In this document: in pieces, positions 25,113 to 31,365 of the stretch | Position numbering within the stretch: the first letter of the stretch is position 1 | How the letters are laid out: each line of letters begins with the position of its first letter | From: a bacterium | GTDB lineage: Bacteria > Patescibacteriota > Saccharimonadia > Saccharimonadales > JAUPVS01 | Reading direction: 5' to 3' | Length of the DNA stretch: 36,190 nucleotides | Assembly (NCBI GenBank): GCA_029780855.1 | Contig: JAKOXV010000019.1 | Location: forward strand, 1 to 36,190 | Notes under the pieces: generated by a model | What the model was told of the DNA's origin: nothing | The model's input: the letters and a program-made list of their open reading frames with translations, nothing else | The model's database searches: none | Translations under genes and position numbers: made by a program

Positions 25113-25454
25113 CTACAGCTGTTTCTTAGAAAAATAACTCCCTGCAGCTACCGCTAGACCAAGTCCAGCTATGATGAGTACAAGCGAAAGGGCGGCGTCG
25201 TTAGTGTTTTGACTAACCAGGTTAAGCTTATGTATGCCCAGAAGTGCTCCGGTGAAAGCAAGACTGCCACCCACTATTTTAGTGGCTCCATCCGGGCTAA
25301 TGAGCAGTACAACACCAATGACAATAGCGATGATCGGCCATAGGTTATTAAGGCCAGTTGTATCTAATATTTGTAGGATCCCGGCTAAGAAATACATGCC
25401 CAGTAGCACGATTCCTATGCCAAAAAGTAAGATGGTGAGCTGTTGTCTATTCAT
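25113..25454 (-). CDS. Small four-TM membrane protein
   Basis: A 113-residue protein, almost entirely hydrophobic. Segments lie at about residues 5-30, 38-56, 62-80 and 88-108, and the C-terminus is KKQL. The NLWPIIAIVIGVVLL segment is similar to LiaF/DUF5668-type envelope-stress membrane proteins, but the match is only by eye. I chose the ATG at 25454 over a GTG at 25472 because a TATGAT box ends 6 nt upstream. The GTG start would lie upstream of that promoter. It ends flush with the DUF427 gene. Confidence 0.75.
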   Translation of the reverse strand: MNRQQLTILLFGIGIVLLGMYFLAGILQILDTTGLNNLWPIIAIVIGVVLLISPDGATKIVGGSLAFTGALLGIHKLNLVSQNTNDAALSLVLIIAGLGLAVAAGSYFSKKQL

Positions 25455-25460
25455 GGCTCT

Positions 25461-25466
25461 ATCATA
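25461..25466 (-). promoter_or_regulatory. -10 box of the small membrane gene
   Basis: TATGAT on the minus strand, 6 nt before the ATG at 25454. The same box at the same distance precedes the SemiSWEET-like gene. Both predict leaderless mRNA. Confidence 0.45.
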
Positions 25467-25558
25467 CGCCACTTGAATACGATTGGGGACAGTGCTTTTG
25501 CTTGACTTTTTTTAAGAATAGGTAAGAATATACTTAGAGACCTAAAAAAGGAGGGACT

Positions 25559-26110
25559 ATGGCAAGAAAGCAAGACGACAGTCTAGCTGTTCATTGGTGG
25601 GGATTAACCATTCGCGGTATTGCTGCGATTTTATTTGGCGTGGCCGCGGTTTTTTGGCCAGGCATTACGCTCGTAACACTCGTATATCTGTTGAGTGCTT
25701 ACGTGCTTGTAGTCGGAGTTGTTAACATCGTACAAGGTGTTATGTCTATCGGAAAGGGAGGCACATGGATCCTGACGCTACTGCTCGGTTTACTTGAGCT
25801 TGGAGTAGGTGTGTACTTTGTGCGTCACCCAGCCGTTTCGTTTGCAACGTTCGTGCTTGTCGCAGGCTTCCTATTTATTGCCTGGGGCGTGCTTGAAGTT
25901 GTCGCCGCACTGGCGGAACCTGCAAGTGCAACCGGACGTACGCTCATGATCATTTCTGGTGTTGCAGCATTCTTGGTAGGTGTTGTTCTTTTGTTCCAGC
26001 CAGAATCAGGCGGCGTAGCATTTGTTTGGTTCCTAGGGCTCTATGCTCTTATTTCTGGACCACTACTTATTGCAATGTCGCTCGATGTTAAACGGGCACT
26101 TGAAGAGTAA
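25559..26110 (+). CDS. HdeD/DUF308-family membrane protein
   Basis: A 183-residue protein with six predicted TMs, at about 15-35, 38-60, 68-88, 94-116, 126-146 and 150-172. Gly-rich turns include FRHP/VRHPAVS and LFQPESG, typical of the DUF308 repeat (three two-helix units). HdeD members are linked to acid or general stress, with unknown mechanism. AAGGAGGGACT gives a strong ribosome site. TTGACT at 25502-25507 and TATACT at 25529-25534 are promoter-like but 21 nt apart. A strong terminator separates it from msrA. Confidence 0.88.
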   Translation: MARKQDDSLAVHWWGLTIRGIAAILFGVAAVFWPGITLVTLVYLLSAYVLVVGVVNIVQGVMSIGKGGTWILTLLLGLLELGVGVYFVRHPAVSFATFVLVAGFLFIAWGVLEVVAALAEPASATGRTLMIISGVAAFLVGVVLLFQPESGGVAFVWFLGLYALISGPLLIAMSLDVKRALEE

Positions 26111-26139
26111 ACAAAATAACAGTTCCCAGGTCTCGATTG

Positions 26140-26168
26140 GAACGAGTCGCACATGCGGCTCGTTCTTT
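26140..26168 (+). terminator. Terminator between the DUF308 gene and msrA
   Basis: GAACGAGTCGC (26140-26150) pairs with GCGGCTCGTTC (26155-26165) around a 4-nt loop, giving 11 bp with one G-U pair. A short TTT follows. It isolates msrA-heliorhodopsin from upstream transcription. Confidence 0.8.
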
Positions 26169-26173
26169 GTGAG

Positions 26174-26186
26174 GCGTATAATACGC
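26174..26186 (+). promoter_or_regulatory. msrA-heliorhodopsin promoter inside an inverted repeat
   Basis: A perfect TATAAT (26177-26182) lies within GCGTAT-A-ATACGC, a perfect 6-bp inverted repeat with a one-base centre. A strong AAGGAGG (26192-26198) follows, 6 nt before the msrA ATG. A repressor bound here would block RNA polymerase directly. No clear -35 box is visible. Confidence 0.6.
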
Positions 26187-26204
26187 TTTGTAAGGAGGCT
26201 TGTA

Positions 26205-26690
26205 ATGATACAGAAAGCAATTTTTGCAGCCGGCTGTTTCTGGGGCGTGCAGTATTACTTTGATCAAGTTCCGGGCGTAATAAACACTACTGTCGGATAC
26301 ACTGGGGGACACAAAAAGAATCCAACATACGAGCAAGTTTGTACTCACTCTACTGGGCATGCAGAAGCGGTATTGGTTGAGTTCGATGCAAATCAGGTGT
26401 CCTACGAAACGTTACTGAAGCAGTTTTTTAGAATGCACAACCCAACCCAGCTAAATCGCCAGGGTCCTGATGTAGGGGATAGCTATCGTAGTGCAATCTT
26501 TTATTTCAATGAAAAACAAAAAACGGTTGCCGAAGAAGAAAAAAAATTTGCACAAAAGAATTGGAACGACCCAGTCGTTACAGAAATTACTAAAGCCACT
26601 ACGTTTTATCCAGCAGAAGCGTATCACCAAAAGTTTACCGAGCGTACCGGTCGCGGAGCTTGTCATATAGCATACGCTCCGGTACAGTAA
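26205..26690 (+). CDS. msrA: Peptide-methionine (S)-S-oxide reductase
   Basis: A 161-residue enzyme that reduces methionine-S-sulfoxide in oxidised proteins. The catalytic Cys11 is in AAGCFWG. Other signatures are GYTGGHKKNPTYEQVC, the TGHAEAV strand and RMHNPTQLNRQGPDVGDSYRSAIF. No MsrB is fused. The ATG at 26205 follows AAGGAGG at ideal spacing; an upstream in-frame start would run through the terminator and promoter. It ends 7 nt before the heliorhodopsin gene, which has no ribosome site or promoter of its own, so the two are very likely co-expressed. Confidence 0.96.
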   Translation: MIQKAIFAAGCFWGVQYYFDQVPGVINTTVGYTGGHKKNPTYEQVCTHSTGHAEAVLVEFDANQVSYETLLKQFFRMHNPTQLNRQGPDVGDSYRSAIFYFNEKQKTVAEEEKKFAQKNWNDPVVTEITKATTFYPAEAYHQKFTERTGRGACHIAYAPVQ

Positions 26691-26697
26691 AAGCATT

Positions 26698-27519
26698 ATG
26701 GTACAAACATCCAACAAGAAGAAAACAGTAAAAAAACCAAGTATTGTGAATACGCTCCAAAAACTTCGTAAATGGAACCTCATAGCGGCAGGCCTTCATT
26801 TTGTACAGGGGGTAGCGGTTCTTGCGTTCAGTGGCTCTACAACGTTTCCGATTACTACCAACTATTTAACGCTCGACAAACTCCAAAGCACCTCTGGTAG
26901 TCCGGTATTAACACCCGCAACCCGTCATTTATTCGATATAAATCTGGCATATCTCGTGGCAGCATTCTTCTTCATGTCGGCAATCGCGCACGTCGTCATT
27001 GCTACGGTATACCGCAACAGCTATGAAAATAACCTTCAAAAGGGCATTAATAAGGGTCGTTGGATTGAATATAGCTTTAGCGCCAGCACTATGATCGTAG
27101 CCATCGCCGTTATAGCCGGCATCTACGACCTATCTACCTTACTGATGATGTTTGGGCTGATAGCCATAATGAATCTTACGGGGCTTATTATGGAAGTTCA
27201 TAATCACGGAGCAAAAAATATCAATTGGCTCAGTTATATTGTTGGGTGTTTTGCGGGTATTTTGCCCTGGATCGTGTACGTTATCTATGTAGCAGGTTCA
27301 GGTATATACGGGGGTGCGCAACCGCCTACATTCGTATACTGGATTCTGGTAAGTATCTTCTTATTATTCAACTGTTTTGCAATCAACATGTATCTACAAT
27401 ATAAGAAGATCGGTAAATGGGCTGACTACATGTACGGTGAAAAGGTGTACATCGTTTTGAGCTTTGTAGCGAAGAGTCTGTTAGCCTGGCAGGTATTCTT
27501 TGGTGCGCTTCGGCCGTAA
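26698..27519 (+). CDS. Heliorhodopsin
   Basis: A 273-residue seven-TM retinal protein. TMs lie at about 25-45, 82-104, 122-142, 146-166, 177-199, 210-235 and 250-270. The retinal Schiff-base lysine is Lys259 in FVAKSLLAWQVFFGA (TM7). The counterion is Glu124 in RWIEYSFSAS (TM3), the heliorhodopsin signature; type-1 pumps have Asp there. His34 in TM1 and His77 after the long TM1-TM2 loop match conserved family positions. A Lys-rich N-terminus (NKKKTVKK) fits the inverted, N-in topology of the family. Heliorhodopsins have slow photocycles and are thought to signal rather than pump. No retinal-forming dioxygenase is in the window. Confidence 0.95.
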   Translation: MVQTSNKKKTVKKPSIVNTLQKLRKWNLIAAGLHFVQGVAVLAFSGSTTFPITTNYLTLDKLQSTSGSPVLTPATRHLFDINLAYLVAAFFFMSAIAHVVIATVYRNSYENNLQKGINKGRWIEYSFSASTMIVAIAVIAGIYDLSTLLMMFGLIAIMNLTGLIMEVHNHGAKNINWLSYIVGCFAGILPWIVYVIYVAGSGIYGGAQPPTFVYWILVSIFLLFNCFAINMYLQYKKIGKWADYMYGEKVYIVLSFVAKSLLAWQVFFGALRP

Positions 27520-27525
27520 TTATAG

Positions 27526-27554
27526 TTTGTCTAGACAAATAACTCCTGTAAACT
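27526..27554 (+). promoter_or_regulatory. 14-bp palindrome and -10 box before the HAD gene
   Basis: TTTGTCTAGACAAA (27526-27539) is a perfect palindrome starting 6 nt after the heliorhodopsin stop. TAAACT preceded by TG (27547-27554) is a -10-like box 10 nt before the HAD ATG. The palindrome covers the -35 region, the usual place for an operator. Confidence 0.5.
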
Positions 27555-27564
27555 GGTGTCATGT

Positions 27565-28194
27565 ATGAAACACATCATCTTTGACTTTGATGGTACGCTG
27601 GTCAATAGTATGCCGGTTGTCTTGGAAATTGCCGATGAAGTTACCGGAGGTATTGAGCTGTCCAAACGCGATATCGAAGACCTTAGAGACATGTCCGCCA
27701 GAGAGATTATTAAGGAGAGTGGTGTTCCGGTTTGGAAACTGCCGGCCCTGCTACTAAAAGGCAAGGCGCTGCTCGGGAAGCGGCTTAATGAGCTTAAGAC
27801 ATTTCCCGGTATGATCGATGCTGTTGAGGAGCTAACCAAATCAGGTCACGTGCTCAGTGTGGTTAGTTCAAACAGTGAGCCAAATATTCGGAAAGTGCTG
27901 AAGAATGAGGGGATAGAACGGCACTTTAGTGGTGTATATGGGAATGTTGGATTGTTTAACAAAGCTCGCGTGATTAAAGTTGCTATCAGGGACCAGCATG
28001 CCACGGCAGCGGATACTATCTATATTGGGGATGAAGTTCGCGATATTGAGGGGGCTCGAAAGGGAAAGGTACCGATTATTTCTGTTACGTGGGGCTACAA
28101 TAGTAAGCGGATCATTGAAGCATATAAACCGGACTTTGTCGCTGAAAAGCCAAAAGATATCAGCAACATCATCACACAATTAGGTACTGAATAG
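27565..28194 (+). CDS. HAD-superfamily phosphatase (phosphoglycolate-phosphatase-like)
   Basis: A 209-residue HAD hydrolase. Motif I is DFDGT with nucleophile Asp7 and acid Asp9, motif II SVVSSNS, motif III the Lys of NKARVIKVA, and motif IV YIGDEVRDIEGARK. The helical cap fits the Gph/PgmB class. The substrate cannot be deduced from sequence. I chose ATG 27565, which gives MKHIIFDFDG; an in-frame GTG at 27556 adds three residues. It follows heliorhodopsin on the same strand but appears to have its own promoter. Confidence 0.9.
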   Translation: MKHIIFDFDGTLVNSMPVVLEIADEVTGGIELSKRDIEDLRDMSAREIIKESGVPVWKLPALLLKGKALLGKRLNELKTFPGMIDAVEELTKSGHVLSVVSSNSEPNIRKVLKNEGIERHFSGVYGNVGLFNKARVIKVAIRDQHATAADTIYIGDEVRDIEGARKGKVPIISVTWGYNSKRIIEAYKPDFVAEKPKDISNIITQLGTE

Positions 28195-28208
28195 ATTACG
28201 GAGTACAT

Positions 28209-29456
28209 GTGGAAGAAGTTCGAATAGAAAAGCTCGTTCATGGCGGCCAAGGGATCGGAACACTCCGTGATGGCCGCAAAGTGTTTGTATGGAACTCGTT
28301 ACCGGGAGAGCTGGTGCAAGTCCGTCTAACTAAACAGCGACGTGATTATGCCGAGGGTATTGCGGAAGTGGTTACCGAGCCATCAAAGCAGCGAATCGAG
28401 CCTAAAGACGAGGCGTTCTTAAGCACGAGTCCTTGGCAAATCATGGATTTTGAAATCGAAAATGAATTAAAAAAAGACATACTCACTGAATCATTCGAAA
28501 GAGAAAAGGTGCAGCTGCCTACCGTTCTGTTTGACGCTGGCGAAAATCAATGGCACTACCGCAACAAAATGGAGTATAGCTTTTGGGGTGATGATGATGG
28601 CCTGCATTTGGCACTATTCCATCGCGGAAGCCACGGAAAGAGGATTGTCACTGGAAGCAGCTTAGCGCGCCCAGAAATTGACAAAATTGCAAACATTATT
28701 TGTTCAAAATTAAACACTAAAGGAATTAGAGCTAGTCAGCTAAAAACAGTGGTCGTTCGGTGCAATCAAGCAGGCGAAGTAGTGGCGGCGCTGTATGTAA
28801 AGGACGAACAGTTTCCCAAAATAGCTGAGCTTGACGGTATTACTAAAGGCATTGTGGTGTACTATTCTACCCCCAAAAGTCCCGCAAGCATTATTACCAA
28901 TAAACTCTCCCACTACGGAGACATAACGCTCACCGACTCTATTGCCGGGAAGGCGATAACATATGATGTGAATTCCTTTTTTCAGGTTAATGTGCCGGTT
29001 TTCTTAGCTGCTCTTACAGAGATATCTCGAGCAGTAAAAGGTGAACCTACTATTGTTGACCTATATTCTGGTGTTGGGACCATTGGACTGGCAGTGGGAG
29101 CAAAGACACTTGTGGAATTAGACCCCCAGAACATTACGAGAGCCCAAGAAAACACCAAAGGAACCGAAGTAGAGGTAATACAAGCTTCTTCAGAAACAGC
29201 CGAACAGCTGATTACCGGTGATGCTTGTATAATTGTTGACCCACCAAGGGCCGGACTGCATAGGTCTCTCGTTCAGAACCTGCTTTTGGCGCGTCCACAA
29301 AAGATCATTTACCTCAGTTGTAATCCCGCAACCCAAGCGCGCGATATTTCATTGCTACAGGAGTCTTATACACTAACGGAACTGCGTGGATATAACTTTT
29401 TCCCGCGAACTCCGCACATTGAAAGCTTAGCTGTATTAGAATTAGAGCATGTCTAG
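28209..29456 (+). CDS. TrmA/RlmD-family RNA m5U methyltransferase lacking Fe-S cysteines
   Basis: A 415-residue class I methyltransferase for uridine C5 in rRNA or tRNA. An N-terminal TRAM domain (IEKLVHGGQGIG, LPGELVQVRLTK) is followed by the catalytic domain, with SAM motif VDLYSGVGTIGLAV, the DPPRAGLH motif and nucleophile Cys371 in YLSCNP. The Cys cluster that binds [4Fe-4S] in E. coli RlmD is absent; the corresponding stretch reads STSPWQIMDFEIE. The start is a GTG at 28209. The 3' end overlaps rsmE by 8 nt. Target position is not assignable. Confidence 0.9.
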   Translation: MEEVRIEKLVHGGQGIGTLRDGRKVFVWNSLPGELVQVRLTKQRRDYAEGIAEVVTEPSKQRIEPKDEAFLSTSPWQIMDFEIENELKKDILTESFEREKVQLPTVLFDAGENQWHYRNKMEYSFWGDDDGLHLALFHRGSHGKRIVTGSSLARPEIDKIANIICSKLNTKGIRASQLKTVVVRCNQAGEVVAALYVKDEQFPKIAELDGITKGIVVYYSTPKSPASIITNKLSHYGDITLTDSIAGKAITYDVNSFFQVNVPVFLAALTEISRAVKGEPTIVDLYSGVGTIGLAVGAKTLVELDPQNITRAQENTKGTEVEVIQASSETAEQLITGDACIIVDPPRAGLHRSLVQNLLLARPQKIIYLSCNPATQARDISLLQESYTLTELRGYNFFPRTPHIESLAVLELEHV

Positions 29457-30141
29457 ACTTCATCGTTTTTATGTTTCGCCTGAAATCCGCCTTGAGCATT
29501 ACATTTGGCTGCATGATACTAGGATCATTACACAGTGGAATAAAGTGCTCCGCTATCAGCCCGGCCAAGAAGTGGTGCTATTTAATGGTGAAACTGATCG
29601 TTTGTATGTTATTACTGAGCTCAAAAAAAACGAAGCTCACCTGGAGCTTATTACCGAATTTGAACAGAAGCATCCTAATAAAAACATATATTTGTTTTTT
29701 AGCCTGCTAAAAAAAGACAAAAATGATTGGGTTTTACAAAAATGCACTGAGCTGGGTGTAAATCATTTTGTACCACTACTTGCCGAACGTTCAGAGAAAA
29801 CCGGGTTTAATATAGAGCGAGCTGAAAAAATCGTTATTGAGGCTGCCGAACAGTGTGGGAGGAGTAACATACCAACAATTAGGGAGCCACTCATGTTACA
29901 GACTGCAGTCCATGAATACACTTCAAAAATCCCCCTGTTCGTTTGTGAGCAGCACGATCTAACCAAGCCAAAGAACCCTAACTACAAAGAGGTCGGAGTG
30001 CTGATCGGCCCTGAGGGAGGCTGGAGTGATCGCGAAAAACAACTATTTCTAACCCAAGAAATCGGCAAGCTCGACTTAGGAGAAATGACACTACGGGCAG
30101 AGACAGCGAGTGTTGTAGCGGCCACCAAACTGCTACAATAG
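29449..30141 (+). CDS. rsmE: 16S rRNA m3U1498 methyltransferase RsmE
   Basis: A 230-residue SPOUT methyltransferase acting on helix 44 of 16S rRNA. An N-terminal PUA-like domain (LHRFYVSPEIRL) precedes the SPOUT domain. The knot motifs are LIGPEGGWSDREKQLF at about 185-200 and LDLGEMTLRAETASVVA at the C-terminus. Length is typical. It overlaps the preceding rRNA/tRNA methyltransferase gene by 8 nt, giving a two-gene RNA-modification unit. Confidence 0.95.
   Translation: MSRLHRFYVSPEIRLEHYIWLHDTRIITQWNKVLRYQPGQEVVLFNGETDRLYVITELKKNEAHLELITEFEQKHPNKNIYLFFSLLKKDKNDWVLQKCTELGVNHFVPLLAERSEKTGFNIERAEKIVIEAAEQCGRSNIPTIREPLMLQTAVHEYTSKIPLFVCEQHDLTKPKNPNYKEVGVLIGPEGGWSDREKQLFLTQEIGKLDLGEMTLRAETASVVAATKLLQ
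30131..30139 (+). promoter_or_regulatory. Extended -10 promoter of the nuclease gene
   Basis: TGcTACAAT lies over the last codons of rsmE and ends 8 nt before the ATG at 30148. No Shine-Dalgarno is visible. Confidence 0.5.
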
Positions 30142-30147
30142 AGCAAC

Positions 30148-30948
30148 ATGGCAAACTACTGGAGGGAACGGTCACAGCCGTATAAACCGGGTCAAACAAC
30201 ACCCTTTAAAGTATCTCGAAGCAAGATCGAGCTTTTTATGCAATGCCCGAGATGTTTTTGGCTCGATACCCGACTGAAGATTACTAGGCCAAGCAGCCCC
30301 CCGTTTAACATCAATAAAGCGATCGATGAACTGCTAAAAAAGGAATTCGATAGTTACCGTGCAAAAAAACAAGCACATCCTCTGATGGCTGATAACCAAA
30401 TTAAAGCCGTACCGTATTCTCATAGCGATCTGGATAAATGGCGACATAACTTTACTGGTGTCACAACCGTACATCAGCCAACTAACTTACACGTATTTGG
30501 CGCGATTGATGACGTCTGGGTCAACGATGCAGGCGAACTTATTGTGGTGGACTATAAGGCAACCGCAAAAGATAAAGAGGTTAGTATCGATTCTGATTGG
30601 CAAATAAGCTACAAACGGCAGATGGAAGTCTACCAGTGGCTGCTCCGAGCAAACGGCTTTGCTGTCAGTGATACAGGCTATTTTGTCTATACTAATGGCA
30701 GAATAGATTTGGATGGATTTAATGATCGCGTAGAATTTAGAACTAAAGTAATACCGTATACCGGAAACGACACGTGGGTGGAACCAACACTCCTAAAGAT
30801 GAAAGAAACTATGGAAGGTGACATGCCAGAAATCGGCACCGCCGCCATGGGAGGGCCTTGCGAATTCTGCACCTACGCGCGCCAACGAACTGAACTTACG
30901 CTAACGCACCTAAAAGGGAATAGTTCATCTAAAAAATCTGCAAAGTAG
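30148..30948 (+). CDS. PD-(D/E)XK nuclease-family protein with two Cys pairs
   Basis: A 266-residue protein of the Cas4/RecB-like nuclease superfamily. Catalytic residues are Asp121 (GAIDDVWV), Asp135-x-Lys137 (VVDYKA) and Gln158 with Tyr162 (QMEVYQWLL). An N-terminal Cys33-x2-Cys36 (QCPRCFW) and a C-terminal Cys238-x2-Cys241 (PCEFCTYARQR) may bind a metal or an Fe-S cluster, as in Cas4/AddB. The 2+2 spacing differs from the 1+3 of those proteins. No cas, recombinase or helicase gene is adjacent. A Lys/Ser-rich tail ends the protein. Likely DNA repair or processing (inference). Confidence 0.85.
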   Translation: MANYWRERSQPYKPGQTTPFKVSRSKIELFMQCPRCFWLDTRLKITRPSSPPFNINKAIDELLKKEFDSYRAKKQAHPLMADNQIKAVPYSHSDLDKWRHNFTGVTTVHQPTNLHVFGAIDDVWVNDAGELIVVDYKATAKDKEVSIDSDWQISYKRQMEVYQWLLRANGFAVSDTGYFVYTNGRIDLDGFNDRVEFRTKVIPYTGNDTWVEPTLLKMKETMEGDMPEIGTAAMGGPCEFCTYARQRTELTLTHLKGNSSSKKSAK

Positions 30949-30956
30949 GTAAGTTG

Positions 30957-31277
30957 TTAGCGGTAAAATAGCGTTCCAGCTACAACTGCTGCTTCGGTAA
31001 CAATCCACAAGCTGCTAGAAATAATGAGCGGTTTATCTTTGAGCTGAATACCATACAGCAACCAGACGAAAGCAGCGCCAATATACAGTGACCATGTAAC
31101 GGTCGAAACCCCCATTGCTTGTTTGCGATACCAGATCTCATATATCTGGGGAATAGTCATAACGGGTTCGATTATGGCCACGGCCAAGACGGAGCGTTTG
31201 ATAAGCTGACGCTGCTGAGATTTGTTGAGCTTCTTAACTTTAATCCTAATCCGGTGGTGTGCGGAGTGGTGCGGCAT
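30957..31277 (-). CDS. SemiSWEET/PQ-loop-like transporter half
   Basis: A 106-residue protein. A basic, His-rich N-terminus (about 1-28) precedes three TMs at about 30-48, 58-75 and 82-103, the triple-helix bundle of SemiSWEETs. The PQ-loop motif is visible as EPVMTIPQIYEIW, and the second part contains VSTVTWSLYIGAAFVWLLYGI. SemiSWEETs dimerise to move sugars; other PQ-loop proteins move amino acids. The substrate is unknown. A TATGAT box lies 6 nt before the ATG. It is convergent with the nuclease gene (8 nt between stops) and divergent from serS. Confidence 0.82.
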   Translation of the reverse strand: MPHHSAHHRIRIKVKKLNKSQQRQLIKRSVLAVAIIEPVMTIPQIYEIWYRKQAMGVSTVTWSLYIGAAFVWLLYGIQLKDKPLIISSSLWIVTEAAVVAGTLFYR

Positions 31278-31283
31278 AGCTGC

Positions 31284-31289
31284 ATCATA
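31284..31289 (-). promoter_or_regulatory. -10 box of the SemiSWEET-like gene
   Basis: TATGAT on the minus strand, 6 nt before the ATG at 31277. It is identical in box and distance to the promoter at 25461-25466. Confidence 0.45.
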
Positions 31290-31353
31290 GCATAAGCGGA
31301 GTTCTGTCGCTTTAAAATGCCGAAATTACAGATGCATTTACCCATGAAAGCGG

Positions 31354-31359
31354 TATAAT
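31354..31359 (+). promoter_or_regulatory. serS -10 box
   Basis: TATAAT lies 6 nt before the serS ATG. Transcription would begin at or within a base or two of the start codon, so the mRNA should be leaderless. Confidence 0.55.
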
Positions 31360-31365
31360 GAAAGT

